A stretch of DNA of 64,000 bases from Clostridiales bacterium GWF2_38_85 (GCA_001797275.1 MGOY01000025.1:1-64000), one strand, 5' to 3'. Positions 33,990 to 43,657 are shown, counted from the stretch's first letter. Made by a program: numbers and translations. The notes: generated from the letters alone by a model not told the origin.

Positions 33990-35030
33990 TTATTTAGATA
34001 TGTAAACAACCTTTTTCTCTTCGGCAGATCTATATATTGCAAGAATAATATCGACACATTTTCTGCCTTCGGCACAGTCAATCATCGGTTTTCTGTCTTC
34101 TTTTATTGCGTTAACCATATCTTCAATCTGCAGCATATGTCCATCGGGTGAAATTGCTGTTGGAGTATGTGCGGCAGAAAATCTGATAGGAGTTATAACC
34201 AAATCCTCTTCGTTGGCACTGGTTTCTATATCCCATCTGACAATCAAATTTTCTTCAAGCGATATTGTGCCTTTGTCACCGTGTATGTTCAAAAGTCTCG
34301 GATATCCGGGATAAACCGAAGTTGTTGCTTCAATAACTCCTGTTGCGCCGCTTTCAAACTCAAGGACACATACAAGTGTATCTTCAACCTCGATATTGCG
34401 GGCAAGTGTTTTTGAATAAGCAAATACCGATTTTACATCACCTGCCATGTACATAAGCAGATCAACACCGTGAATACCCTGGTTCATCAAGGCGCCACCG
34501 CCATCTATTGCCTTGGTTCCGCGCCATTTAGAGCTGTCATAATACTGTTGTGTACGGCTGTATTTCATGTAAACATCTGCGCAAACAATTCTGCCCAGTA
34601 TGCCTTCATTTATTGCAGTCTTGACTTTTCTGATTGAACGATAAAAGCGGGATTGAAGAATACAGGCTGCTTTAATATTTTTCTCCTCACATGCCTGTTC
34701 GACAGCATCTAATTGTTCCTTTGTAATCCCGAGAGGTTTTTCAATAACAAGGTGCTTGCCTGCTTTTGCTGCAGCAATTGCAGCTTCGGCATGAAGACCA
34801 CTGGGTGTACAGATACATACAACATTAACCTCAGGGCATTTTAATACCTCATCGAAATCCTTAAATGCGTAAGTTTCATGTTCATCGGCAAATGCCTTTG
34901 CTCTCTCATATTTATTATCAGCAACACCGACAAGTGTTGCGCTGTCTGAAAGCTCGAATATTGCTGCTGAATGGTAATTTGCAACGACACCGCAGCCTAA
35001 AATCGCAAAACCTATCTTTTTATCCTTCAT
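33990..35030 (-). CDS. Gfo/Idh/MocA-family NAD-dependent oxidoreductase
   Basis: A 346-residue protein with an N-terminal Rossmann domain (IGFAILGCGVVANYHSAAI) and VVCICTPSGLHAEAAIAAAKAGKH, followed by EKPLG with the conserved lysine. The C-terminal alpha/beta domain has ALMNQGIHGVDLLMYM with the His. Such enzymes oxidise or reduce sugar rings, including nucleotide sugars. Its place upstream of the capD-like gene suggests a role in making a surface sugar (inference). The start is ATG 35030 after AAAGGAATGG; a longer frame starts in the leader. Confidence 0.9.
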   Translation of the reverse strand: MKDKKIGFAILGCGVVANYHSAAIFELSDSATLVGVADNKYERAKAFADEHETYAFKDFDEVLKCPEVNVVCICTPSGLHAEAAIAAAKAGKHLVIEKPLGITKEQLDAVEQACEEKNIKAACILQSRFYRSIRKVKTAINEGILGRIVCADVYMKYSRTQQYYDSSKWRGTKAIDGGGALMNQGIHGVDLLMYMAGDVKSVFAYSKTLARNIEVEDTLVCVLEFESGATGVIEATTSVYPGYPRLLNIHGDKGTISLEENLIVRWDIETSANEEDLVITPIRFSAAHTPTAISPDGHMLQIEDMVNAIKEDRKPMIDCAEGRKCVDIILAIYRSAEEKKVVYISK

Positions 35031-35060
35031 ATTTATAACCATTCCTTTCGTCATTGCGCG

Positions 35061-35147
35061 GAGTTCTGAGCTGGTTTTGCGAAGCAAAATTTACGTCATA
35101 CTGTCCACCGCATAACTTGTAATGCGGGCGTAAAAGGCACAAAACTC
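35061..35147 (-). repeat. Family 3 Y-shaped element, copy 3, in the leader of the oxidoreductase gene
   Basis: Read on the minus strand: GAGTTTTGTGCC (35147-35136) pairs with GCTCAGAACTC (35071-35061) with two mismatches. The first arm is TTTACG...CGTAAA (35134-35129, 35095-35090), enclosing CCGCAT...ATGCGG. The second arm is TTTTGCttcGCAAAA (35089-35075). It lies about 30 nt before the oxidoreductase start codon. The 5' strand GTTTTGTGCC is identical to that of copy 4 at 44145-44154. Confidence 0.6.
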
Positions 35148-35182
35148 TTTGTCTGAAAGTTTACTTTCAAATTTAACCTACC

Positions 35183-36412
35183 TTACTGTCCTCTTATTAT
35201 ATCTCCAACTTTTGCACTTTCAATTTTTGTGTAAAACATCATTTGAGGATGTGGAGTGTTTTCAATCGGGTTCATTTCGTTATCATAGAGTTCGTTTATC
35301 TTTATTTCTCTTGCTGTTTTTGAGGGTGAAAGCAGGCATACTGTGTCACCCAAACAAAGCTTATTCCGCTGAAAGCAAAGTGCCATTCCGGTTTTGGGAT
35401 TATATTCCTCAATTGTTGAGAGGAATGCTTTTTCCTTTATATATTCATTTACAGTGCAAATTTGTGCTTTATCGAGCGGTGAGGTGTAGAAATACCCGGT
35501 GTCGTATTCTCTATGGCTGACACTTGCAATTTCTTTAAAATATGCTGTGTTCACCGGAGCATCGGGGTTGTTCACGTAATCGGTCAATGCCATTCTGTAG
35601 GCATTTGTTACCGCTGCAGTATAATATGCGCTCTTTACCCTGCCCTCGATCTTAAGTGAATTTACACCTGATTTAACAAGAACACCAATATGTTCAATCA
35701 TACATAAATCCCTTGACGACAGTATATGCGTACCTTCGTCATTTTGTTCAATCGGAATCGGAAATTCAGACCTTTTTTCTTCAACAAGTTGATATTTCCA
35801 ACGGCAGGGTTGAGTACATTGACCGTTGTTTGCATTTCTTCCTGTAAAGTAATTGGACAGCAAGCATCTACCTGAGTATGATACACACATTGCACCGTGT
35901 ACAAAAACCTCAAGCTCAAGACTTTCGGGCGTGTTCTTTCTTATATATGTTATTTCCTCAAGCGAAAGCTCTCTCGCCAGGACTATTCTTTTGATTCCGT
36001 ATTTATGCCAGAACAGACAAGTTTCGGTGTTTATTGTACTTGCCTGGGTTGACAGGTGCAGAACTGCATCGGGATTTATGTTTTTCAACAGCTCCATAAC
36101 CCCAATATCCGCAACTATATATGCATCAACCGCAAGTTCTTTCAACTGTGTTATCAACTCACGCAGCTCGCCAAATTCTCTGTCCCGTGGCATTACATTC
36201 AGTGTAACATACAGCTTTGCTCCGCTGGTGTGGGCATATTCAATTCCCTCTCTCAGTTCTTCGGTAGTAAAGTTGTCTGCAGCAGCACGCATACCGAAGC
36301 GTTTTAACCCGACATACACCGCATTGCAACCATAGTTGACAGCATATCTGAGCTTTTCAAGATTCCCGGCGGGAGATAATAATTCAGGTAATACTATTTT
36401 ACTGTTGCCCAT
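35183..36412 (-). CDS. Peptidase U32 family protein (tRNA hydroxylation TrhP-like)
   Basis: A 409-residue U32 protein. The family signature is EVFVHGAMCVSYSGRCLLS with its cysteines, followed by NNGQCTQPCRWKY, which adds two more cysteines likely to hold an iron-sulfur cluster. PELLSPAGNLEKLRYAVNYG is the usual N-terminal start. Although named peptidases, members such as TrhP are needed for 5-hydroxyuridine formation in tRNA or 23S rRNA. The start at ATG 36412 lies 1 nt past the mltG stop codon; an upstream ATG (36448) inside mltG is possible. Confidence 0.9.
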   Translation of the reverse strand: MGNSKIVLPELLSPAGNLEKLRYAVNYGCNAVYVGLKRFGMRAAADNFTTEELREGIEYAHTSGAKLYVTLNVMPRDREFGELRELITQLKELAVDAYIVADIGVMELLKNINPDAVLHLSTQASTINTETCLFWHKYGIKRIVLARELSLEEITYIRKNTPESLELEVFVHGAMCVSYSGRCLLSNYFTGRNANNGQCTQPCRWKYQLVEEKRSEFPIPIEQNDEGTHILSSRDLCMIEHIGVLVKSGVNSLKIEGRVKSAYYTAAVTNAYRMALTDYVNNPDAPVNTAYFKEIASVSHREYDTGYFYTSPLDKAQICTVNEYIKEKAFLSTIEEYNPKTGMALCFQRNKLCLGDTVCLLSPSKTAREIKINELYDNEMNPIENTPHPQMMFYTKIESAKVGDIIRGQ

Positions 36413-36413
36413 C

Positions 36414-37919
36414 TTAATCTGTTGTGCTTTCTGTCTGGTGTATGGCATCGTACTCTGCGTTGTCCTTTTCGACCTGCTTTTTATTTACATCATGTCCGGC
36501 ATCGGTCATAGCATAATAAGTCTTGCCATATTTGTTTGATACGAAGAAATATGCTGTAAAGGATTTTCCGTTCGCATCAAGCGGATCATCCGGCCAGAGT
36601 GCTGCCGTTATCGCGTCAATACCCGGATTACAGATTGCTCCGGGCGGCAGACCTTTATAAACATATGTGTTATAGGGATTATTAAGGTCCTTATCAGCCT
36701 GTGATAAATCTTCTTTGTGTTCGGGCAGTACATACTGTATTGTTGCATCTGATTGAAGAAACTTCTTATCCTCTGCCCAATTGTTAAGTCTGTTATGGAA
36801 GACCGAAGACACGCATTCAAGGTCGATCGCAAACTTCGATTCTGCTTCAACCATTGACGCAAGTGTAATGACTTCATCAAGTGTCATTCCAAGCTCATCG
36901 CATCTGTCATAAAAAGAAATGTCAAATTTGTCTTCGAAGGCATTGAGCATTTTATTTATAACATCAACTTCATCATCATCCTGATAGAAGAAATAGGTGT
37001 CAGGGAACAAATAACCCTCGAGTCTGTATATACGGTCCTCAGAAAGATCAAGCGTATTTAATTTTACCATAAACTCATGCTTGAAGGGATGGTTGTTTAT
37101 TACATTGATGTAATCTTCTCTCTGCCCAACGCCGTTTGAAGTCAGAAGGTCAATAATCTGGTCAACAGTGAAGCCTTCGGGGATTGTGATTTTAACAACC
37201 TCTCTCGCAACTTCAACAACAGTAAATTTTGTTACAATTTCATCGTAATTTGAATTGCAGGATATTGTATACTCACCCGGAATATATGAATCGACATCTG
37301 AACGATATTTTGCATACAGCTTGAAAACCCAATCAAACTCGATGACACCCTTTTCCTCGAGTAGTTCGGCGACCTGAGCGGTTGTCATGTTCTCGGTTAT
37401 GGTTATATTTACTTCGGTTTCGGGTTTAACAAAAGCGAATACTTCGTTACCGATTTTAATTACATTATATGAAACATATGCAGCAACACCGATAACAAAA
37501 ATAAGGTACATTATTGTTTTGAAAACACCGGAAAAAATCCCGAATAAGCCGAGATTTTCTTTATCTTTTTTTCTTTTTTTCTTTTTTCTGGGAAGACTTT
37601 CAAGTTCGACTTCGTCCTCAACAGCTTCTTTTTCCTCTTCTTCGCTCTCGTCTTCATTTTGTACAGGAGCAAAATGCATTGTCATATCGTTTTTACCCTG
37701 CCTGACAGCGGTAGCATCAATTATCTCTGTGAAGTGTGCTGTTGCAGAGTCGTTGATTTTTATTGTTTGTTGGGTTGATTCAATGGAATCGGGCTCTGTT
37801 TTTTCTTTAACTGCTGTTTTCTGTTCTGGCAATTTGTATTTATCCAATATCTCAAGAATTTCGTCTATATTTTCACCAATTTCATTTTCTGAATTATTAT
37901 TCTTTGGATTATCGCTCAT
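36414..37919 (-). CDS. mltG: Endolytic transglycosylase MltG
   Basis: This enzyme cuts nascent glycan strands at the outer face of the membrane and so sets strand length. The 501-residue protein has a long charged cytoplasmic part (about 1-130) with a basic KKKKRKKDK stretch, one membrane helix (about 128-150) and a YceG domain. Motifs: LEGYLFPDTYFF, ITLASMVEAESKF with the catalytic Glu, and LPPGAICNPGIDAI near the end. The cytoplasmic extension is longer than in Gram-negative MltG, as is common in Firmicutes. Followed at once by the U32 gene. Confidence 0.94.
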   Translation of the reverse strand: MSDNPKNNNSENEIGENIDEILEILDKYKLPEQKTAVKEKTEPDSIESTQQTIKINDSATAHFTEIIDATAVRQGKNDMTMHFAPVQNEDESEEEEKEAVEDEVELESLPRKKKKRKKDKENLGLFGIFSGVFKTIMYLIFVIGVAAYVSYNVIKIGNEVFAFVKPETEVNITITENMTTAQVAELLEEKGVIEFDWVFKLYAKYRSDVDSYIPGEYTISCNSNYDEIVTKFTVVEVAREVVKITIPEGFTVDQIIDLLTSNGVGQREDYINVINNHPFKHEFMVKLNTLDLSEDRIYRLEGYLFPDTYFFYQDDDEVDVINKMLNAFEDKFDISFYDRCDELGMTLDEVITLASMVEAESKFAIDLECVSSVFHNRLNNWAEDKKFLQSDATIQYVLPEHKEDLSQADKDLNNPYNTYVYKGLPPGAICNPGIDAITAALWPDDPLDANGKSFTAYFFVSNKYGKTYYAMTDAGHDVNKKQVEKDNAEYDAIHQTESTTD

Positions 37920-38006
37920 GAAATGGCTCCTTTCAATAATAAAATAAAATTAAAAACATTTATTTTTATAGGGAGATTTATGTTTATAGTTATATTTAAT
38001 AATAAA

Positions 38007-38915
38007 TCAGCTTAATCCGGTAATTACAATGAATATACCTAAAAGCACAAGAAATGCCGGCGAAAAAAACACCTTAATAATATTGCTTTTACTGCTTGGC
38101 GGCAAATCACCGGTCGGAGGTTTTTCTGCATAAACACAGTAAATACTCTCGGTACGTGCAAGAACAATAAGCAGACTGACAGAAAACAGTACGACAAGCA
38201 CAAATGCAACAAAGAAGGTTCCCGATTCCTGCATCATAAGCTTAAGAAATGATCCGTCTACATATAAATTCAATGCATTATTTATCAAGTGTAAAATTAT
38301 CGGTGTGAAAATGGATCGTGTAACAACCGCTGAAAATCCGAATATTATTCCCGCAAAGAAATAGACGAAAAAGTTTTCGTATGAAAAATGCACCATCGCA
38401 AAACACAGTGCTGAAATTACAATCGCATTTACGCTGCCATAACCCCTGTATTCGCTTAGAATAACACCTCTGAAAAAAAGCTCCTCACAAATCGCAGGAA
38501 TCAGCGCGAAGGTTAAAAATATATACAGCCCATTATTTTCGCCTTCAGGTAAAGCGAATTGCGATAACATCCCCGAATCACCGGCAAGACTGCCATCGGT
38601 TATATAATACATAAAAAACTTAATCAGCATATTTCCGGTGATAAACATCAATATAACAAAGAAAACGAAAATCAAATGCGACGGATGAATAACTTTTATA
38701 AACATGGGGGTCGTTAGTTTTCTGCCAATACTGTAATAATACAAAATACAGGGCAGAATAAATACTATTATTTGAATAACTATTATAACGAGAAAAATAT
38801 TATTACCCTGCTGCACTGCTTGTGGAAGTATTATTTCGGTTATACCCAGAAGCAGCAATACCGCTGCAACAAGAAGCGGTGCTGTAACGGGAACACGGTT
38901 ATCGTTTAGCTTCAT
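38007..38915 (-). CDS. CPBP-family intramembrane glutamic protease
   Basis: A 302-residue membrane protein with about eight helices. The CPBP active-site motifs are EELFFRGVILSEYR (EExxxR) and, further on, MVHFSYENFFVYFFAGI (FxxxH-like) and HLINNALNL (HxxxN). Members cleave membrane-embedded substrates, mature bacteriocins or modify prenylated proteins; the substrate here is unknown. The start is ATG 38915, as AAAGGAATGG includes the upstream in-frame ATG. The C-terminal helix (FFSPAFLVLLGIFIVITGL) is after a hydrophilic linker. Confidence 0.9.
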   Translation of the reverse strand: MKLNDNRVPVTAPLLVAAVLLLLGITEIILPQAVQQGNNIFLVIIVIQIIVFILPCILYYYSIGRKLTTPMFIKVIHPSHLIFVFFVILMFITGNMLIKFFMYYITDGSLAGDSGMLSQFALPEGENNGLYIFLTFALIPAICEELFFRGVILSEYRGYGSVNAIVISALCFAMVHFSYENFFVYFFAGIIFGFSAVVTRSIFTPIILHLINNALNLYVDGSFLKLMMQESGTFFVAFVLVVLFSVSLLIVLARTESIYCVYAEKPPTGDLPPSSKSNIIKVFFSPAFLVLLGIFIVITGLS

Positions 38916-38984
38916 AATTATAACCATTCCTTTTATAGTGAGTGAGAGTTATGCTGTTCTTCCGGGCAGAATATTAACAACTTA

Positions 38985-39536
38985 TCAGTTTGATTTATAA
39001 TACATTCCCTTTCTTAGCTTTTCTGCTTCATCATTGCCGAACAGCACTCTAATAAGCTCAAATCCGAACTCAAAGGAGGCACCTACTGCTTTTGCAGTAA
39101 TAAATATATCATCATGCTCAACCGAATTTCCGGTTATTATACTGCCATCAAGAAATTTTTCATAAGATGGGAAGCAGACTGCTCTTCTGCCGGTTAACAA
39201 TCCCATAGAGCCGAGTATTGATGGTGCTGCACAGATTGCTCCGATGTATTTACCGTTTGCAACGCATTGATTGATTGATTGTCTGACAAAGTCGGACGAT
39301 GCGAGTGCAGCCGTTCCCTTTCCTCCACCCGGCAGAACCAGGGCTTCGAGTTCGGAAAGATCCATTTTGTCCTTCATAATGTCTGCATTTACAGATACTC
39401 CATGTGATCCGGTTACAACAAGCGATTCGCCTATTGCGGTCAGGTAAACCTTAATCCCGGCTCTGATCAGAATATCCGCCGGAACTAATGCTTCGGCTTC
39501 TTCAAAACCATCCGCCAATAATATGTAAACAGCCAC
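38985..39536 (-). CDS. DJ-1/PfpI-family protein
   Basis: A 183-residue class I glutamine amidotransferase-like protein. The nucleophile elbow is GAICAAPSILGSMGLL with the reactive Cys, ADGFEEAEALVPADILIRAG opens the protein, and LVLPGGGKG provides the oxyanion-hole Gly-rich turn. Members act as glyoxalase III, deglycase or chaperone. The start codon is GTG at 39536, with AGGAGG 9 nt upstream. A single gene between an acetyltransferase and the CPBP protease. Confidence 0.9.
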   Translation of the reverse strand: MAVYILLADGFEEAEALVPADILIRAGIKVYLTAIGESLVVTGSHGVSVNADIMKDKMDLSELEALVLPGGGKGTAALASSDFVRQSINQCVANGKYIGAICAAPSILGSMGLLTGRRAVCFPSYEKFLDGSIITGNSVEHDDIFITAKAVGASFEFGFELIRVLFGNDEAEKLRKGMYYKSN

Positions 39537-39655
39537 TTGAATACCTCCTAATTATATTTTTGCAATCGATTTGTTAAATTTAAAACATAAACCAACACAT
39601 TATATTATCACAATAACTCTAATATTTCAAGCAATATTTGTATTATGTTATTTAT

Positions 39656-40504
39656 TTACATCTCATTGTATAAAACATTAACATATAACCCGGTAATGTT
39701 CAAAAAAGATTTTAATTTTTTTTCAACAGCAATAATTTTATTTGCATTCGATATAAAATCGTCTTTAACATTGATTGGTAAAGTAATATCTGCTTTCCCG
39801 AAAGGCGAAAAGCTTTTCACCGCATCGGTTATCGAAGCTGATGTTTCCGTATCTGTTATAATATCAGCAACAACAGCCTTTTTATCCTCAAGTCTATACA
39901 ATGCTGTAAAGTTGCTGCCAACCACTGCTTTTCCGCCATACAGTAAAAATGACTTTATCGTCGATTCGGCAAGGCTATGATTCTTCTTTATATAGCATCT
40001 TCCGTTTTTTGTGTACAACTCATCGGTTTTTGCGATGTATTCCGAAATATCGTCGTTGAACCCAAGCCGTATTATTTCTTTTGGCTCAGGTTGAAATATA
40101 ATTTCAACTTTTTTTATTGGGATATCTTCATCCATTCCAACATCACGATATAACGAAAAAAGCGATTTCGTTGCAGGAATACAGAAAACAAAATCATATC
40201 CCTGCGATATACTCAATAAATATTCAAAGCAACGATGAAACAACCCTTGTTTGCGATGCTGCGGAGATGTTGCAACTCCTGCCATATAAAGAGCGTTGCC
40301 ATCACCGTCTGATGTTACAGCGGTACATTTGAATGCTGTCAGCATTGAACACAGCGTATCACCTTTGTATGCGCCGATTACTATTTTTTCATCAGGCTCA
40401 AAGAACAGTTCAGCTTCTCTGCTGTCACTGTCAAAGCAAACAGCGAACAAGGCTATTGCTTTATGTATATCGGTTTTGGGAACGGTCTTTATAATATAGT
40501 TCAT
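39656..40504 (-). CDS. GNAT-family N-acetyltransferase with C-terminal extension
   Basis: The N-terminal half (about 1-140) is a GNAT domain: YMAGVATSPQHRKQGLFHRC is the acetyl-CoA loop. The C-terminal half (about 150-282) resembles the second domain seen in Eis-like or other two-domain acetyltransferases. It starts 1 bp after the stop codon of the DUF2156 gene, so the two are co-translated. Both may act on the same surface or small-molecule target (inference). Confidence 0.8.
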   Translation of the reverse strand: MNYIIKTVPKTDIHKAIALFAVCFDSDSREAELFFEPDEKIVIGAYKGDTLCSMLTAFKCTAVTSDGDGNALYMAGVATSPQHRKQGLFHRCFEYLLSISQGYDFVFCIPATKSLFSLYRDVGMDEDIPIKKVEIIFQPEPKEIIRLGFNDDISEYIAKTDELYTKNGRCYIKKNHSLAESTIKSFLLYGGKAVVGSNFTALYRLEDKKAVVADIITDTETSASITDAVKSFSPFGKADITLPINVKDDFISNANKIIAVEKKLKSFLNITGLYVNVLYNEM

Positions 40505-40505
40505 A

Positions 40506-41456
40506 TTAAAAAATCTTATTTCTGTTCAGTATAGTTGAATATTTATGCAATTGGAGCAGCGGACTGAAAGACCGTTTTGACTGACGCAGACCATCATCAC
40601 CGACATCATCCTCACGGTTTATATATTTGAATTGAGGATACTGTAATGCAAAAAAGTGAGCAAGTGCCGGATATACACCTTCATAATCATATGATGCTTT
40701 TTCGCAATGAACAACCAGAGTTGAATTTTCGGTGTTTTCAAACAGCGGCTCACCAATAGTAAATCCAATCGGCTTCCCACCGACATACAGACAGCAGCCA
40801 TACAACTGAAGCTGCCCGTAATGTACCAGCAGCTGCTCGGCGGCAACAATCTCCCTGCGTTTGTACTTTTCAAGCTCGCCATTGTCGTTTTTCCACTCGT
40901 CAAGAAGATAAAAACAGTCGTCTATAACCGCATTTGTAATCGGCTTGATCTCATAGTTATCGCCGTACAATGCAAGAAATTTGTTCAATTTGTTTTTCTT
41001 GTTGTGAAGCTTCTTACCCGAATAGGTGCGGAAGCTGTCGGCATCGTAGATATAATCGCTATAATTTATATCAAAGGTACACTCAACGCCGTATTTATCA
41101 CTCAGAAATTTTGATTTCGATTCGGTCAGATTAATAACCGTAATATAATCCTTGTCGCAATTATCCATCAGTGTTCTGATGCAGTTGTCGAAAGCTTGCA
41201 TATCGGGTTGTTTTATCATGAACAGACATCTGTCCTGCCATTTGTATCCGAAAACAACACCTTCACCACATTCAGCGAACTGAACCGGATGAGCAAACCG
41301 CCAGCTGAAAATTGTTGCAAACTGCTTTTCACAGCTGATATCCTCAAGCGAACCGGAGCTGTTCTGACCAATCAGACCGGTTATAAGATCCTTATCTTCA
41401 ATTTTAATCTCTTTGAAGTTCAATTCCAAAAATATATCCATACCTTCCTTCGACAT
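40506..41456 (-). CDS. DUF2156 protein, phosphatidylglycerol lysyltransferase-like
   Basis: A 316-residue soluble protein of the DUF2156/MprF C-terminal type with a tandem GNAT-like fold. KKLHNKKNKLNKFLALYGDN, ELEKYKRREI and GFTIGEPL, then the C-terminal YINREDDVGDDGLRQSKRSF are typical of the soluble family, which has no flippase domain. Members transfer amino acids from charged tRNA or act on unknown targets. It lies upstream of, and almost touching, the GNAT gene. Confidence 0.8.
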   Translation of the reverse strand: MSKEGMDIFLELNFKEIKIEDKDLITGLIGQNSSGSLEDISCEKQFATIFSWRFAHPVQFAECGEGVVFGYKWQDRCLFMIKQPDMQAFDNCIRTLMDNCDKDYITVINLTESKSKFLSDKYGVECTFDINYSDYIYDADSFRTYSGKKLHNKKNKLNKFLALYGDNYEIKPITNAVIDDCFYLLDEWKNDNGELEKYKRREIVAAEQLLVHYGQLQLYGCCLYVGGKPIGFTIGEPLFENTENSTLVVHCEKASYDYEGVYPALAHFFALQYPQFKYINREDDVGDDGLRQSKRSFSPLLQLHKYSTILNRNKIF

Positions 41457-41479
41457 TAACGCCGTCAGATTCCCTTCAA

Positions 41480-42160
41480 TTATTCCAGAAGCTCACCACA
41501 GCTTTTAATTATATCCTGGCTGATATCGTTCATTGTTCTTAACTTACCGTCAATGCTGCAGTCAATTTTTGTCCATCCCAAATATTCAGCTGCGTAAAGT
41601 GCTGCTATATAGCTTTTTTGGATATGCTCAACGCTCTTTTCGTGTATATCCTTTTTTATACCGGTTTCGCGACATCTCTTTTCGAGCAGTTTCAGCGAAA
41701 GCTCAGGCGGCATACACAAATACAAAACCTTCTGCGGTCTCGGAAGTCCCAGAAGCTCAAATTCGTAGTTATCCAGCCAATCAAGGTAATACTCCCACTC
41801 GGATTTTTTGAGCTTTGAAAGCTGATGTACTGCATTTGCGGTCGTATAACGGTTGGCAATCAACAGCCTTCCGCTTTCGTATTCCTTCTGCCATTTCAAT
41901 TTATATGAAGCATATCTGTCAACAGCAAAAAAACTGGAGGCTGCATATGGGTTGACATCGTTCGGATCATTACCGAAATCGCCTCTCAGATACATTCTGA
42001 CAAGCGCTGATGATTCCATATCATATTCGGGGAAGGATAACTTTGTGTATTCCTTTCCCTTGCCGGCGAGGTATTGGCAAAGCAATTCTGTCTGGGTTCC
42101 TTTTCCTGAAGCATCAAGTCCGTCTATTGCAATCAGGCGGTATTGAATTAATTTCTCCAT
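41480..42160 (-). CDS. tmk: Thymidylate kinase-like protein
   Basis: This 226-residue protein phosphorylates dTMP to dTDP. The P-loop is IDGLDASGKGTQTELL and the nucleotide-binding DRYASYK follows (DRY motif). The lid region with RCRETGIKKDIHE is also typical. It is slightly larger and more divergent than standard Tmk, so a related nucleoside kinase is possible. It overlaps thyX by 13 nt. Together the two genes encode dUMP to dTDP, which supports the call. Confidence 0.85.
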   Translation of the reverse strand: MEKLIQYRLIAIDGLDASGKGTQTELLCQYLAGKGKEYTKLSFPEYDMESSALVRMYLRGDFGNDPNDVNPYAASSFFAVDRYASYKLKWQKEYESGRLLIANRYTTANAVHQLSKLKKSEWEYYLDWLDNYEFELLGLPRPQKVLYLCMPPELSLKLLEKRCRETGIKKDIHEKSVEHIQKSYIAALYAAEYLGWTKIDCSIDGKLRTMNDISQDIIKSCGELLE

Positions 42161-42903
42161 CTTTTACGAACCTCCTCTATTTTCCCGCAGGTCATTTTCC
42201 CTTCGGGGCAACCATTTTTCACACAAGGAGGTCCCGCTTTGATAAACAAAGCCGGTGCAATCTGCTTGACCTGTGTCAGCATCTCGTTTGCCAGCTCGCG
42301 TATCTCCCACTGTGCTCTGTTACAGCAGCGAAGCTCGAAGAAGTTCCACAGCGAACGCACATTCATCGTCATGATTATCTTTGTATCGCAGGCATTGGGC
42401 AGCACACTGCGTGCATCCTCAAACGCCATTTTTTCAGCAGCCTTTTCGGCGTCAACTTGGATTTTACCTTCATCCATAAGTGCTTTTGTGTGATATTTCA
42501 TTAGCTTATCTGCCAGTGATATGTAATGCTGTCTGTCCTCGTCCATCGCACGAAGAAATTCCTCCCTTGCCTCGGGAATAGCTGTTATGGCAGGAGGTAT
42601 AATATATTCGAAGTTTTCTTTATTGACATATCTCTGGCTCTGGACGCTGAATGAGGCTATTCTGTGCCTTGTTATCTGGGCAAGAACAGCTCTTGATACA
42701 CCTTCAATTCCGAAGGTAAAGCTGACATGCTCAAACGGGCTCTCATGTCCGAGGTTTGAAAGCATTGTGATAAATTTTCCTGTTTTCTCGTCATCAAGTC
42801 CGTCAAAGATCGTGTCGATGTCGCTTGAAGCATAACATAGCTTCGCTGCTGCCGCAATCATTTTTTCACAATCGGGTGTGTGCGCAAGAATTTTAACTTT
42901 CAT
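42148..42903 (-). CDS. thyX: Flavin-dependent thymidylate synthase
   Basis: ThyX methylates dUMP to dTMP with FAD and methylenetetrahydrofolate. The signature RHRIASFSVQSQRY (RHRxxSxxxxSxR) is intact (about residues 80-93). EHVSFTFGIEGVSRAVLAQ precedes it and MNVRSLWNFFELR carries the second substrate-binding segment. The start was set at ATG 42903 because GAAGGGAAG lies upstream; a longer frame begins 7 codons earlier without an RBS. Overlaps tmk by 13 nt. WecG-type gene lies 25 bp upstream. Confidence 0.95.
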   Translation of the reverse strand: MKVKILAHTPDCEKMIAAAAKLCYASSDIDTIFDGLDDEKTGKFITMLSNLGHESPFEHVSFTFGIEGVSRAVLAQITRHRIASFSVQSQRYVNKENFEYIIPPAITAIPEAREEFLRAMDEDRQHYISLADKLMKYHTKALMDEGKIQVDAEKAAEKMAFEDARSVLPNACDTKIIMTMNVRSLWNFFELRCCNRAQWEIRELANEMLTQVKQIAPALFIKAGPPCVKNGCPEGKMTCGKIEEVRKRWRN

Positions 42904-42928
42904 CCCTATAACTTCCCTTCTCATTTTT

Positions 42929-43657
42929 TCAACTGTTATGTTTATCTTTTTCGATTATAGTATTATATATAAATTTGGGTAATTTAATCAATTTTCGAAA
43001 CCTCTTCGGTTCAATCACAGCGCGCCACAGCCACTCAAGCGACAAATCAATCATTATCTTCGGTGCCCGCTTCTTCTCACCTGACAGTATGTCCACTGTA
43101 CCGCCAAGTCCGACGAACAACCCACGCTTGAAATACTGTTTATTATTACAGATAAAATATTCCTGTTTGGGTGAGCCGAGACAAACAAAGATAACATCGG
43201 GTGTGATAGAATTTATTTTGTCGATAACCATCTTTTCATCTGTGTAATAACCGTCGCAACCATCGCATAATATATTTTTGTACTGCTGTCGTATATTATT
43301 AAACGCATTTTCAAGGCTATTTTTCTCGCCGCCCAGAATGAACAGACTTCCATTCTTGTTATTGAGACTTTCAAGCATTTTTTTTGCAAAGTCAACACCT
43401 GCAATTTTCTGCTGCAAAGGGCTACCCAGCCTTTTTGCTGCCCAGATTATACCCTGACCATCAGGCAGGTTCATATCCGAGCTGTTTATTATATCAAGAA
43501 AGCTTTTATTCTTCAGGCAATCCAATACCATTAATGAGTTGGGTGTGAAAACTGCCGAAGGTCTGTCTGAATGATACAGAATTTCAGCATATTCGACAGC
43601 CTTTTCCATAGTAATATCAATAAATTTTATCTGATGTACAGTTTTTGTTTTTATCAT
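42929..43657 (-). CDS. WecG/TagA/CpsF-family glycosyltransferase
   Basis: A GT26-family enzyme (about 242 residues) that adds a sugar (ManNAc-type) to undecaprenyl-linked GlcNAc at the inner face of the membrane, for teichoic acid or surface polysaccharide. FTPNSLMVLDCLKNK, MNLPDGQGIIWAAKRLG, VFVCLGSPKQEYFI and VGLGGTVDILSGEKKRAP are all typical. LEWLWRAVIEPKRFRKL is the membrane-associated C-terminal segment. The start could be ATG 43657 or GTG 43666; neither has a strong RBS. It is the first gene of a run with thyX and tmk. Confidence 0.92.
   Translation of the reverse strand: MIKTKTVHQIKFIDITMEKAVEYAEILYHSDRPSAVFTPNSLMVLDCLKNKSFLDIINSSDMNLPDGQGIIWAAKRLGSPLQQKIAGVDFAKKMLESLNNKNGSLFILGGEKNSLENAFNNIRQQYKNILCDGCDGYYTDEKMVIDKINSITPDVIFVCLGSPKQEYFICNNKQYFKRGLFVGLGGTVDILSGEKKRAPKIMIDLSLEWLWRAVIEPKRFRKLIKLPKFIYNTIIEKDKHNS

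Noticed and set aside
38930-38984. A possible seventh family 3 element upstream of the CPBP gene (GAGTTATGC)
   Set aside because: Only a short match and no convincing three-way fold.
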